Source: Mycolicibacterium peregrinum
Lineage (GTDB): Bacteria > Actinomycetota > Actinomycetes > Mycobacteriales > Mycobacteriaceae
Direction: 5' to 3'
Length of the DNA: 64,000 bases
Assembly (NCBI RefSeq): GCF_001665785.1
Contig: NZ_LZSO01000025.1
Coordinates: 41,118-105,117 of the forward strand
The notes beneath the pieces were generated by a model. It had not been told where the DNA came from, did no database searches, and saw nothing but the letters and a program-made list of their open reading frames with translations. Within the stretch, counting starts at the first letter, position 1, and each line of letters begins with the position of its first letter. This document shows, in pieces, positions 34,100-44,295 of this stretch. Made by a program: the position numbers and the translations under genes.

Positions 34100-34812
34100 C
34101 CGAGGAAGTTGCCGTCGTTCGGCAACTGAGTCGATCATTCAGTGGCTCAACGATTCTCGATTCTGTTGATCTCACGATTCGCAAGGGTGAATTCGTGGCC
34201 CTGCTGGGACGCAGCGGCTCCGGTAAGAGCACGTTGTTGCGCGCTCTGGCCGGGTTGGACCACGGGGTGGCCGGCACGGGGGACCTGTTCGTCGCCCGCG
34301 ATGTGTCGGTGGTGTTCCAGGATTCCCGGCTGCTGCCGTGGTCGCGGGTGCTCGACAACGTCGCCCTCGGGTTGTCCGGCCGTGAGGTCAGACAACGGGC
34401 GAGCGCGGTGCTCGCCGACGTCGGCCTGGCCGGGCGCGAACAGGCCTGGCCCTACGAGTTGTCCGGCGGTGAACAACAGCGTGTGGCACTGGCCCGGTCA
34501 CTGGTGCGCAATCCTGCGCTGCTGCTGGCCGATGAGCCTTTCGGCGCGCTCGACGCCCTGACCAGGGTCCGGATGCACCATCTGCTCAAGGAGCTGTGCG
34601 CGAAGTACGAACCCGGGGTGCTGCTGGTGACGCACGATGTCGACGAGGCAGTCACCCTGGCCGATCGGGTCCTCGTTCTCGACGGTGGATCGTTTGTCGT
34701 CGATCGGCACCTGGATTTTCAGACTCCCGACGCCCGTACCTACCGCAATCCCGAATTCATCGCGCATCGTGAGGCGCTGCTTGCCGCGCTCGGGGTGGGG
34801 GAGCAGCCGTAA
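34075..34812 (+). CDS. ssuB: SsuB-like sulfonate ABC transporter ATPase
   Basis: A 245-residue ABC ATPase. The GTG at 34075 has AAGGAGAG about 8 bases upstream and lies inside the end of ssuC. Motifs: Walker A GRSGSGKST, Q-loop VVFQDSRLLPW, signature LSGGEQQRVALAR, Walker B LLLADEPFGALD and the switch VTHDVDEAV. The RLLPW and PFGALD segments are typical of the nitrate/sulfonate/taurine ATPases, in agreement with its neighbours. A perfect hairpin directly follows the stop. Confidence 0.92.
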   Translation: MAARAGNLTEEVAVVRQLSRSFSGSTILDSVDLTIRKGEFVALLGRSGSGKSTLLRALAGLDHGVAGTGDLFVARDVSVVFQDSRLLPWSRVLDNVALGLSGREVRQRASAVLADVGLAGREQAWPYELSGGEQQRVALARSLVRNPALLLADEPFGALDALTRVRMHHLLKELCAKYEPGVLLVTHDVDEAVTLADRVLVLDGGSFVVDRHLDFQTPDARTYRNPEFIAHREALLAALGVGEQP

Positions 34813-34816
34813 ACAG

Positions 34817-34853
34817 ATCAGTGGTGATCCGCTGTAAACGGATCACCACTGAT
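34817..34853 (+). terminator. Perfect 15-bp hairpin after ssuB
   Basis: ATCAGTGGTGATCCG (34817-34831) and CGGATCACCACTGAT (34839-34853) form an uninterrupted 15-bp stem with a 7-base loop, four bases after the ssuB stop. No T-run follows. It is the longest uninterrupted stem I noticed in the window. Confidence 0.75.
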
Positions 34854-35011
34854 ACGTGGGCGGTGTTGGAGGGTTCCTCCCCCTGATCACCACCACCGCT
34901 CCCGCGCCTCTGGTCGAAAGCCGACGCGATGGAGCCACTGTATACCTCCGGCGCAGTTTGCTGAAGGGTTGTTTGCAGACGCGAACAACCAATTCAAGAT
35001 CGCTTCCCCGT

Positions 35012-35698
35012 CTAGGGATGGCATTTGCCGGGGGAGGATTCGCCCTCCGCCAGATGCTCGGCGAGCAGCGCTCCGGCATTGCGGATGTGGCCGGCCATGG
35101 CAGCGCGGGCCTTCTCCGGGTCGCCTGCCCGCAGGTGCTCGATGACGGCGCGGTGATCCCGAGCCGAGGCCTCGGGCCAGCCTTCCACCGCGGCGAAGAA
35201 CTTGCGCGGTGCGTAGGACAACGTCGTCTTGATCAGCCAGCGCATCTTGCGTGATCCGCTCAGCCGGTAGATGAGGGCATGGAACTGATGGTTGAGGCGT
35301 TCTTCCTCGTCGAAATCACCGGTGGCAGCCGCACTTTCGAGTGCATCCTGGATGCGCTCGAGTTCGTCGACCATTGCCGAGGTGATCGTCGCAGCGGTAC
35401 GGGCGGTGAGTTCACCGCCCAGCAGTGCCTGCGCGTCGTAGATGTCCCGGATGTCGTCGCTCGACAACGCGGTCACCATGAAGCCGCGCCGAGGCTCGAC
35501 GGACAGAAAGCCTTCGGTCTGCAGTTGCAGCAGGCCTTCGCGCGCCGGGGTGGCGCTGATCCCGAGTTCGTCGGCGACAGTCTCCGGGCGGATGAATTCT
35601 CCGGAGTGCAGCTGCCCCGAGACGATGAGCTCGCGAACGTGGGCCGAGGCGACGTCGGACAGCCGCATCGGCGTGCGTCTCTTCGAATTCCCGGTCAT
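35012..35698 (-). CDS. GntR-family regulator, FCD (FadR) subfamily
   Basis: A 228-residue regulator. The winged helix at about 12-75 has LRELIVSGQLHSGEFIRPETVADELGISATPAREGLLQLQTEGFLSVEPRRG-like order, standard for GntR. The helical FCD domain (about 85-215) has Asp/His residues that may bind metal or a carboxylate effector (LNHQFH, DHRAVIEHLRAGD, MAGHIRNAG). It follows the acyl-CoA dehydrogenase gene by 11 bases in the same direction, so it probably regulates that operon through the palindrome at 36891. Confidence 0.9.
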   Translation of the reverse strand: MTGNSKRRTPMRLSDVASAHVRELIVSGQLHSGEFIRPETVADELGISATPAREGLLQLQTEGFLSVEPRRGFMVTALSSDDIRDIYDAQALLGGELTARTAATITSAMVDELERIQDALESAAATGDFDEEERLNHQFHALIYRLSGSRKMRWLIKTTLSYAPRKFFAAVEGWPEASARDHRAVIEHLRAGDPEKARAAMAGHIRNAGALLAEHLAEGESSPGKCHP

Positions 35699-35709
35699 GA
35701 CAGCGGGCC

Positions 35710-36867
35710 TCAGATATCGATTCCGCCGCGCTTGACCAGTTGCTTGGCGATCACGCCGCGCTGGATCTCGTTGGTTCCCTCGCCGACGATCATCAGCGGC
35801 GCGTCGCGGAAGTAGCGTTCGACGTCGTACTCGGTGGAATATCCGTAACCGCCGTGGATCCGGACCGCGTTCAGCGCGATCTCCATCGCCGTCTCGGAAG
35901 CGAACAGCTTGGCCATACCGGCCTCCATGTCACAGCGGCCTCCTGCATCGATCCGCTCGGCGGCATCCAGCAGGAGGCTGCGCGCGGCGTACAGCTTCGT
36001 GCCCATGTCGGCGAGCATGTTGCCGACCGATTGGTGCTGCCAGATCGGCACACCGAAGCTCTCGCGGTCCTGCGCGTACCGCAGCGCGTCGTCGAGGGCG
36101 GCGCGCGCCACGCCGGTCGCCCGGGCCGCGACCTGAATTCGGCCGACCTCAAGTCCCTTCATCATCTGGGCGAAACCGCGTCCTTCGACGCCGCCCAGCA
36201 GTGAATCCGAATCCACTTGGCAGTCAACAAAATTGATCTCGCAACTCTCGACGCCCTTGTAGCCGAGTTTCGGCAGGTCCTTCGAGACCGTGAAGCCGGG
36301 AACCTTCTCCACCAACAGGATCGACACACCCTTGTGGGCGGGCGTGGCGGCCGGATCGGTCTTACACAACAGCGCGACGAGGCCGGCCTTGCGGGCATTG
36401 CTGATCCAGGTCTTCGAGCCGTTGATCACATAACCGGATTCGTCCTTCGCGGCGACGGTGCGCATGGCCTGCAGATCGGAGCCGCCACCGGGTTCGGTGA
36501 GTGCCATCGTGGCCCGTAGCTCTCCGGTGGCCATCCGGGGCAGGTACTTGTCTTTCTGCTCCTCAGTGCCGAACTGCAACAACAGCTTCGAGACCACGGT
36601 GTGCCCGCCCATGGCGCCGGCCAGGCTCATCCAGCCGCGCGCGAGCTCTTCGGTGACCTGCGCATAGCAGGGCATCGAGACCGCGGCGAAGCCATACGGT
36701 TCCGGGATCGCGAGCCCGAAGATGCCGAGCTCCTTCATCGCGTCGATGAGTTCTTCGGGGTAGGTGTTCGTGTGCTCGAGTTCGCGGACCACGGGCCGGA
36801 CCTGTTTGTCGACGAAGTCGCGGACGGTACTGACGATGGCCTGCTCTTCGGCGGACAACGTGATCAC
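35710..36867 (-). CDS. Acyl-CoA dehydrogenase family protein
   Basis: A 385-residue FAD enzyme that oxidises an acyl-CoA thioester. It starts at GTG 36867. The usual domains are present: N-terminal helices to about 120, the flavin-contact strand ATMALTEPGGGSDLQAMRT (about 126-144), WISNARKAGLVALLCKT, and the C-terminal helical domain with DIGTKLYAARSLLLDAA-type and IHGGYGYSTEYDVERYFRDA (about 340-360), then the late GTNEIQRGVIAKQL motif. The catalytic Glu is expected in the C-terminal part. Substrate chain length is unclear. It shares an operon with the GntR regulator. Confidence 0.91.
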   Translation of the reverse strand: MITLSAEEQAIVSTVRDFVDKQVRPVVRELEHTNTYPEELIDAMKELGIFGLAIPEPYGFAAVSMPCYAQVTEELARGWMSLAGAMGGHTVVSKLLLQFGTEEQKDKYLPRMATGELRATMALTEPGGGSDLQAMRTVAAKDESGYVINGSKTWISNARKAGLVALLCKTDPAATPAHKGVSILLVEKVPGFTVSKDLPKLGYKGVESCEINFVDCQVDSDSLLGGVEGRGFAQMMKGLEVGRIQVAARATGVARAALDDALRYAQDRESFGVPIWQHQSVGNMLADMGTKLYAARSLLLDAAERIDAGGRCDMEAGMAKLFASETAMEIALNAVRIHGGYGYSTEYDVERYFRDAPLMIVGEGTNEIQRGVIAKQLVKRGGIDI

Positions 36868-36890
36868 TGCGGCATCCCTTCCGTGAACTA

Positions 36891-36908
36891 TATAGAAAAT
36901 ATTCTATA
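36891..36908. promoter_or_regulatory. AT-rich palindromic operator, TATAGAA-aata-TTCTATA
   Basis: An 18-bp inverted repeat with 7-bp arms lies between the divergent acyl-CoA dehydrogenase and SnoaL-like genes, 24 bases before the former and 11 before the latter. In a GC-rich genome such an AT-rich symmetric site stands out. It is probably the operator of the GntR regulator encoded at 35012, and may overlap both -10 regions. Confidence 0.6.
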
Positions 36909-36918
36909 GAGTTCGACA

Positions 36919-37332
36919 ATGTCCGAACCGAACGATCCCATGGCGGCGGTCCGCCGATACCTCGACGCCTTCAATCGCGGTGACGTCGACGCGATGGCGG
37001 CCGAATGCGCCGACCCGATGCAGATCCTCGACGGAATGGCGCCGCATGTGTGGCAGGGTCCGACCGCGACTCAGGACTGGTGGCACGACGTCCTTGCCGA
37101 GGGCGAGCACCTCGGCGCCTCGGGTTATCGCGTGACGCTGGGCGAGGCGAGGCACATCGATGTCAACGGAGGCAACGGCTACGTCCTCGTCCCGACGACG
37201 ATGACCTTCGACCTCAACGGTCAGCAGATCCTGCAGACTGGGGGCGTCTTCACGGTGGCTCTGCGCAACGGTGACGACGGTTGGCGGCTGACAGCCTGGG
37301 CCTGGTCGAAGGGGACCAACAGCCCTGCGTGA
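36919..37332 (+). CDS. SnoaL-like / DUF4440-type NTF2-fold protein
   Basis: A 137-residue NTF2-fold protein of unknown substrate. It has the typical start MAAVRRYLDAFNRGDVDAMAAECAD (residues about 8-32), a middle strand with WQGPTATQDWWHDVL, and the closing GGVFTVALRNGDDGWRLTAWAWSKG. Such proteins act as cyclases, isomerases or dehydratases, or only as binders. It is divergent from the acyl-CoA dehydrogenase, and the palindrome between them suggests co-regulation. No clear Shine-Dalgarno is present, so its mRNA may be nearly leaderless. Confidence 0.82.
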   Translation: MSEPNDPMAAVRRYLDAFNRGDVDAMAAECADPMQILDGMAPHVWQGPTATQDWWHDVLAEGEHLGASGYRVTLGEARHIDVNGGNGYVLVPTTMTFDLNGQQILQTGGVFTVALRNGDDGWRLTAWAWSKGTNSPA

Positions 37333-37365
37333 CCAGTTTGTGCAGGTCAGGTCGATTTTGAAGAG

Positions 37366-37438
37366 TGCCCCCGGCAGGATTCGAACCTGCGGCCTTCTGC
37401 TCCGGAGGCAGACGCTCTATCCCCTGAGCTACGGGGGC
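37366..37438 (-). tRNA. tRNA-Arg(CCG)
   Basis: Read on the minus strand from 37438, a 73-base cloverleaf forms: acceptor GCCCCCG pairs with CGGGGGC, discriminator A; D-arm AGCTCAGGGGATAGAGC; anticodon stem TCTGC/GCAGA with loop CTCCGGA, giving anticodon CCG for codon CGG; T-arm CAGGTTCGAATCCTG. CCA is not encoded. It lies just upstream of argS and in opposite orientation to it. Confidence 0.95.
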
Positions 37439-37529
37439 GCGGGCTGAAGATCAGCTGCGCCGATTGGGCTTGCATAGCGTAGCGCATAGAAGAGCGAATA
37501 CGGATTCGGGGCGCGGGGACCCCAGACCA

Positions 37530-37535
37530 TAGGAT
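37530..37535 (+). promoter_or_regulatory. Candidate -10 element of argS (TAGGAT)
   Basis: TAGGAT ends eight bases before the argS GTG start, which would place transcription initiation at or next to the start codon and give a leaderless mRNA, a common form in mycobacteria. No convincing -35 is seen 16-19 bases upstream. Confidence 0.4.
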
Positions 37536-37543
37536 GGACCCTC

Positions 37544-39193
37544 GTGACCCCCGCCGACCTTGCAGAGCTGCTCAAGGCGACTGCCGCCGCAGTGCTGACC
37601 GAACACGACCTGGACACCGCCGCGTTGCCCGACACCGTCACGGTCGAGCGCCCGCGCAACCTTGAGCACGGCGACTACGCGACCAACCTCGCGCTGCAGC
37701 TCGGTAAGAAGGTCGGTGTCAACCCACGCGAGCTGGCCGGCTGGCTGGCCACCGCGCTCACCGCGGCCGACGGCATCGCCGCCGCCGAGGTCGCTGGCCC
37801 CGGCTTCGTCAACCTGCGCATCGAGGCCTCGGCGCAGGGCGTCATCGTCACCAACGTGCTCGACGCAGGCACGGTGTACGGCAACTCCGCTGAACTGAAC
37901 GAGAAGGTCAACCTCGAGTTCGTCTCGGCCAACCCCACCGGACCCATCCACATCGGCGGCACCCGCTGGGCCGCGGTCGGTGACGCGCTGGGCCGGCTGC
38001 TGACCACTCAGGGTGCCGACGTCACCCGTGAGTACTACTTCAACGACCACGGCGCCCAGATCGACCGGTTCGCCCGCTCATTGGTCGCCGCGGCCAAGGG
38101 AGAGCCGGCCCCGGAGGACGGCTACGCCGGTGCCTACATCACCGACATCGCCGCGTCCGTGCAGGCCAAGCGGCCTGATGTGATGGACCTGCCCGCCGAT
38201 CAGCAGCAGGAGGTGTTCCGTGAGGTCGGCGTCGACCTGATGTTCACCCACATCAAGGAATCCCTGCACGAGTTCGGCACCGACTTCGACGTCTACACCC
38301 ACGAAGACTCGATGCACACTTCCGGCCGCGTCGAGCAGGCCATCGCCAAGCTCCGTGAGACCGGCAGCATCTACGAGAAGGACGGCGCAACCTGGTTGCG
38401 CACCACCGAATTCGGTGATGACAAGGACCGCGTCGTCATCAAGAGCGACGGGAACCCGGCCTATGTCGCCGGCGACATCGCCTACTACCTGGACAAGCGT
38501 GAGCGCGGGTTCGACCTGTGCATCTACATGCTCGGCGCCGATCATCACGGTTACATCGCCCGGCTCAAGGCTGTCGCGGCCGCACTGGGCGAGGATCCCG
38601 CGACCGTCGAGGTGCTGATCGGTCAGATGGTCAACCTGGTACGCGACGGGCAGCCCGTGCGGATGAGCAAGCGGGCCGGCACCGTCATCACGCTCGACGA
38701 TCTCGTCGAGGCCATCGGCGTCGACGCCGCCCGGTACTCACTGATCCGCTCCTCGGTGGACACCCCGATCGACATCGATCTGGCGCTGTGGTCCAGCGCG
38801 TCCAGTGAAAACCCGGTCTACTACGTGCAATACGCGCACGCCCGGCTGTCGGCCCTGGCCCGCAACGCCGCCGATCTCGGCGTCACCCCCGACACCGCGC
38901 ACCTGGATCTGTTGTCCCACGAGAAGGAGGGCATCCTGATCCGCAACCTGGGCGAGTTCCCCCGGGTGCTCAAAGCCGCTGCCGCGCTGCGGGAACCGCA
39001 CCGCGTGTGCCGGTACCTGGAAGACCTGGCGGGCGACTACCACCGGTTCTACGACGCCTGCCGCGTGCTGCCGCAGGGCGACGAAGAGCCGGGCGACCTC
39101 AACGCGGCACGCCTCGCACTGTGTGAGGCCACCCGCCAGGTGATCGCCAACGGTCTGGGCATCCTCGGTGTGACCGCTCCGGAGCGCATGTGA
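37544..39193 (+). CDS. argS: Arginine--tRNA ligase
   Basis: Class I aminoacyl-tRNA synthetase of 549 residues charging tRNA-Arg. It starts at GTG 37544. It has the N-terminal Add-1 tRNA-binding domain (about 1-110), the HIGH-type motif [10 protein letters not shown], the catalytic Rossmann part, the KMSKS-region RMSKRAG, and the C-terminal DALR anticodon-binding domain (about 430-549) ending [13 protein letters not shown]. The length agrees with the mycobacterial enzyme. It overlaps lysA by four bases and heads the argS-lysA-thrA-thrC-thrB operon. Confidence 0.97.
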   Translation: MTPADLAELLKATAAAVLTEHDLDTAALPDTVTVERPRNLEHGDYATNLALQLGKKVGVNPRELAGWLATALTAADGIAAAEVAGPGFVNLRIEASAQGVIVTNVLDAGTVYGNSAELNEKVNLEFVSANPTGPIHIGGTRWAAVGDALGRLLTTQGADVTREYYFNDHGAQIDRFARSLVAAAKGEPAPEDGYAGAYITDIAASVQAKRPDVMDLPADQQQEVFREVGVDLMFTHIKESLHEFGTDFDVYTHEDSMHTSGRVEQAIAKLRETGSIYEKDGATWLRTTEFGDDKDRVVIKSDGNPAYVAGDIAYYLDKRERGFDLCIYMLGADHHGYIARLKAVAAALGEDPATVEVLIGQMVNLVRDGQPVRMSKRAGTVITLDDLVEAIGVDAARYSLIRSSVDTPIDIDLALWSSASSENPVYYVQYAHARLSALARNAADLGVTPDTAHLDLLSHEKEGILIRNLGEFPRVLKAAAALREPHRVCRYLEDLAGDYHRFYDACRVLPQGDEEPGDLNAARLALCEATRQVIANGLGILGVTAPERM

Positions 39194-40614
39194 ACGCGCA
39201 CCCCGCAGGCCCCCGGCACGCCGACGAGATCCACCACGCCGGTGCACCCGTCAAGCCGCAGTCTCCTGACGAGATCCTGCTGCTGGCGCCGAACGTGTGG
39301 CCGCGCAACCTGGTTCGCGGTGAGGACGGTGTGGTGTCGATCGCCGGGATACCGGTCACCGATCTGGCCGCCGAGTACGGCACCCCGTTGTTCGTGATCG
39401 ACGAGGACGATTTCCGGTCGCGTTGCCGCGACATCGCCGCAGCCTTCGGTGGCGGGGACTACGTGCACTATGCGGCCAAGGCGTTCCTGTGCAGTGAGAT
39501 CGCCCGCTGGGTCAACCAGGAAGGCTTGTCGCTGGACGTCGCGACCGGGGGAGAGTTGGCCGTGGCGTTGCACGCGGACTTCCCGCCAGAGCGAATCACC
39601 TTGCACGGCAACAACAAATCCGTCGCCGAGCTCACCACGGCCGTCAAGGCCGGAGTCGGGCATGTGGTGGTCGATTCCCTGATCGAGATCGAGCGCCTCG
39701 ACCGCGTCGCCGGGGAGGCGGGCATCGTCCAGGACGTGCTGGTCCGGGTGACCCCGGGCGTGGAGGCACACACCCACGAGTTCATCTCCACCGCCCACGA
39801 AGACCAGAAGTTCGGCCTGTCGCTGGCCAGTGGTGCGGCGATGGAGGCGGTGCGCAAGGTGTTCGCCACGGACCACCTGCGCCTCGTGGGGTTGCACTGC
39901 CATGTCGGTAGCCAGATCTTCGACGTGGCCGGATTCGAAGTGGCCGCCCACCGCGTGATCGGCCTGCTGCGCGACGTCGTCTCCGAATTCGGTGTCGAGA
40001 AGACATCGCAGATGTCGGTCATCGACCTCGGTGGTGGGTTGGGCATTTCCTATGTGCCGCAAGATGATCCGCCGCCGATGCAGGAGCTGGCCGACAAACT
40101 GCTGGCCATCGTGGAAAGCGAATCGGCCGCCGTCGGGCTGCCCACCCCGAAGCTCGTGGTGGAGCCGGGACGCGCCATTGCCGGGCCGGGGACCGTCACC
40201 TTGTACGAGGTCGGCACGGTGAAAGACGTGGCGATCAGCGCCACCGCACAGCGACGCTACGTGAGCGTCGACGGCGGGATGAGCGACAACATCCGCCCGG
40301 CGCTGTACGACGCCGAGTACGACGCCCGGCTGGTGTCCCGCACCAGCGACGCAGCCGCGACACTGGCGCGCATCGTCGGCAAGCACTGCGAGACCGGCGA
40401 CATCGTGGTCCGCGACACCTGGGTGTCCGACGACATCGCGCCCGGTGATCTGCTGGCCGTCGCCGCCACCGGTGCCTACTGCTATTCGATGTCGAGCCGG
40501 TACAACCTGCTGTGCCGGCCCGCCGTGGTGGCCGTGAAGGACGGCAAGTCGCGGCTGGTGCTCCGACGGGAGACTGTCGACGATCTTTTGAGCCTGGAGG
40601 TGAGTGGTCAATGA
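39190..40614 (+). CDS. lysA: Diaminopimelate decarboxylase
   Basis: PLP enzyme of 474 residues converting meso-diaminopimelate to lysine, the last step of lysine synthesis; meso-DAP is also a peptidoglycan component. It has an N-terminal extension of about 55 residues before the alanine-racemase-type barrel, PLP Lys97 (HYAAKAFLC), the HCHVGSQI motif, the GGGLGISY phosphate-binding loop and, late, the CETGDIV and [10 protein letters not shown] segments contributing to the active site. It starts at GTG 39190 inside the argS end and overlaps thrA (ATGA). Confidence 0.97.
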   Translation: MNAHPAGPRHADEIHHAGAPVKPQSPDEILLLAPNVWPRNLVRGEDGVVSIAGIPVTDLAAEYGTPLFVIDEDDFRSRCRDIAAAFGGGDYVHYAAKAFLCSEIARWVNQEGLSLDVATGGELAVALHADFPPERITLHGNNKSVAELTTAVKAGVGHVVVDSLIEIERLDRVAGEAGIVQDVLVRVTPGVEAHTHEFISTAHEDQKFGLSLASGAAMEAVRKVFATDHLRLVGLHCHVGSQIFDVAGFEVAAHRVIGLLRDVVSEFGVEKTSQMSVIDLGGGLGISYVPQDDPPPMQELADKLLAIVESESAAVGLPTPKLVVEPGRAIAGPGTVTLYEVGTVKDVAISATAQRRYVSVDGGMSDNIRPALYDAEYDARLVSRTSDAAATLARIVGKHCETGDIVVRDTWVSDDIAPGDLLAVAATGAYCYSMSSRYNLLCRPAVVAVKDGKSRLVLRRETVDDLLSLEVSGQ

Positions 40615-41929
40615 GTGATGAGAAGCCCATCGGCGTAGCGGTATTGGGGCTTGGCAACGTCGGCAGCGAAGTGGTGCGCATCATCAACGAGAGCGCCACT
40701 GACCTCGCGGCCCGCATCGGCGCCCCGCTCGAGGTGCGGGGCATCGGGGTGCGCAAGGTTTCCGGCGACCGCGGCGTGCCCAAGGCCCTGCTCACCGACG
40801 ACATCGTCGAGCTGGTGTCGCGCGACGACGTCGACATCGTGGTCGAGTTGATGGGCCCGGTGAAGCCCGCTCGCAAGGCTATCCTGGCCGCCCTCGAACA
40901 GGGCAAGTCGGTGGTCACCGCCAACAAGGCACTGATGGCCCAGTCCACCGGTGAACTGGCGCAGGCGGCCGAGAAGGTTCGTGTCGACCTGTACTTCGAA
41001 GCCGCCGTGGCGGGCGCGATCCCGGTGATCCGTCCGCTGACCCAGTCGCTGGCCGGCGACACGGTGGTGCGGGTGGCCGGCATCGTCAACGGCACCACCA
41101 ACTACATCCTGTCCGAGATGGACAGCACCGGCGCCGATTACACCTCCGCACTGGCCGATGCCAGCGCGCTGGGGTACGCCGAGGCCGATCCCACCGCCGA
41201 CGTCGAGGGCTACGACGCCGCGGCGAAGGCCGCGATCCTCGCCTCGATCGCCTTTCACACCCGGGTCACCGCCGACGACGTCTACCGCGAAGGCATCACC
41301 AAGGTCAGTGCGGCCGACTTCGAATCCGCCCGCGCTCTGGGCTGCACCATCAAGCTGCTGGCCATCTGCGAGCGGCTCACCACTGACGAAGGCAAGCAAC
41401 GTGTTTCGGCACGCGTATACCCGGCACTGGTGCCGTTGACGCACCCGCTGGCGGCGGTCAACGGAGCCTTCAACGCCGTGGTGGTCGAGGCCGAGGCGGC
41501 CGGTCGGCTGATGTTCTACGGTCAGGGCGCCGGCGGTGCACCCACCGCGTCGGCCGTGATGGGCGACGTCGTGATGGCCGCGCGCAACCGGGTCCAGGGT
41601 GGCCGGGGTCCGCGCGAGTCCAAGTACGCCAAGCTGCCGATCGCCCCGATCGGCTTCATCCCGACCCGCTACTACGTCAACATGAACGTCTCGGACAAAC
41701 CAGGCGTGTTGTCCGCGGTGGCGGCAGAATTCTCCAAGCGCGAGGTCAGCATCGCCGAGGTACGCCAGGAGGGCATGGTCGACGAGGAAGGTCAGCCCTG
41801 CGGCGCCCGCATCGTGGTGGTCACCCACCAGGCCACCGATGCCGCGCTCTCGGAAACCGTCGAGGCGCTGGCCGATCTCGACGCGGTGCAGACCATCAAC
41901 AGCGTGCTGCGTATGGAAGGAACGAACGC

Positions 41930-41933
<4 letters not shown>
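40611..41933 (+). CDS. thrA: Homoserine dehydrogenase
   Basis: NAD(P)-dependent enzyme of 440 residues reducing aspartate semialdehyde to homoserine, the branch point to threonine and methionine. It has nucleotide-binding GLGNVG at 13-18, the NKALMA segment, the NGTTNYIL motif and [19 protein letters not shown], followed by a C-terminal ACT domain (about 355-435) likely to mediate threonine feedback inhibition. It is the monofunctional type, also named hom, without an aspartokinase part. The ATG at 40611 overlaps the lysA stop. Confidence 0.97.
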
Positions 41934-43983
<2,050 letters not shown>

Positions 43984-44035
43984 CGGTGCGCGCCACAAGA
44001 AGAGCCGAACGCCACACGCCCAGTGTTGACGTTGC

Positions 44036-44064
44036 TTGATTACTTCACGAAAGCGAGTTATTCT
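44036..44064 (+). promoter_or_regulatory. Candidate rho promoter TTGATT-17-TATTCT
   Basis: TTGATT (44036-44041) and TATTCT (44059-44064) are 17 bases apart, a fair match to the vegetative consensus. The -10 lies inside the inverted repeat at 44047-44073, so the two readings (promoter with operator, or terminator hairpin) compete. Confidence 0.4.
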
Positions 44065-44073
44065 CGCTTTCGT
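44047..44073. repeat. Perfect 11-bp inverted repeat in the rho leader
   Basis: ACGAAAGCGAG (44047-44057) and CTCGCTTTCGT (44063-44073) flank a 5-base ttatt loop. It could be the terminator of the thr operon, an operator over the rho -10, or a leader RNA stem. Confidence 0.6.
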
Positions 44074-44295
44074 CCAGCACTCGCAGGGTCTCTGCCTGCG
44101 TCGACACCAGGACGACCACCCAATCTTCTTGTGTTCTACTCGTGGACTGACGGCTCGCCGTATATCGGCGGACCCGGGCGATCGCCGTTGCGCAGGCGAC
44201 GGTGTGAGCTACGCGCTCAGCGGTTCAGCTGAGCGCGCTTCGACCTTTGGGGAACCCTCGCACGACCTGATGAGCGAGGGAAAGAAAGGAAATCC

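Larger units (their letters stand above)
43984..44295 (+). promoter_or_regulatory. rho leader / promoter region
   Basis: This 312-bp stretch between thrB and rho has no conventional gene. It holds a candidate promoter (44036-44064), a perfect 11-bp hairpin (44047-44073), a purine-rich Shine-Dalgarno (gagggaaagaaagg, 44276-44289) and a 9-codon mini-ORF overlapping the rho start (ATG 44270 to TGA 44299). A leader of about 230 bases is compatible with Rho autoregulation, as known in other bacteria, but I cannot show this. Confidence 0.5.

Noticed and set aside
39049..40611. 520-codon frame antisense to lysA
   Set aside because: Same shadow pattern; lysA on the plus strand has all catalytic motifs.
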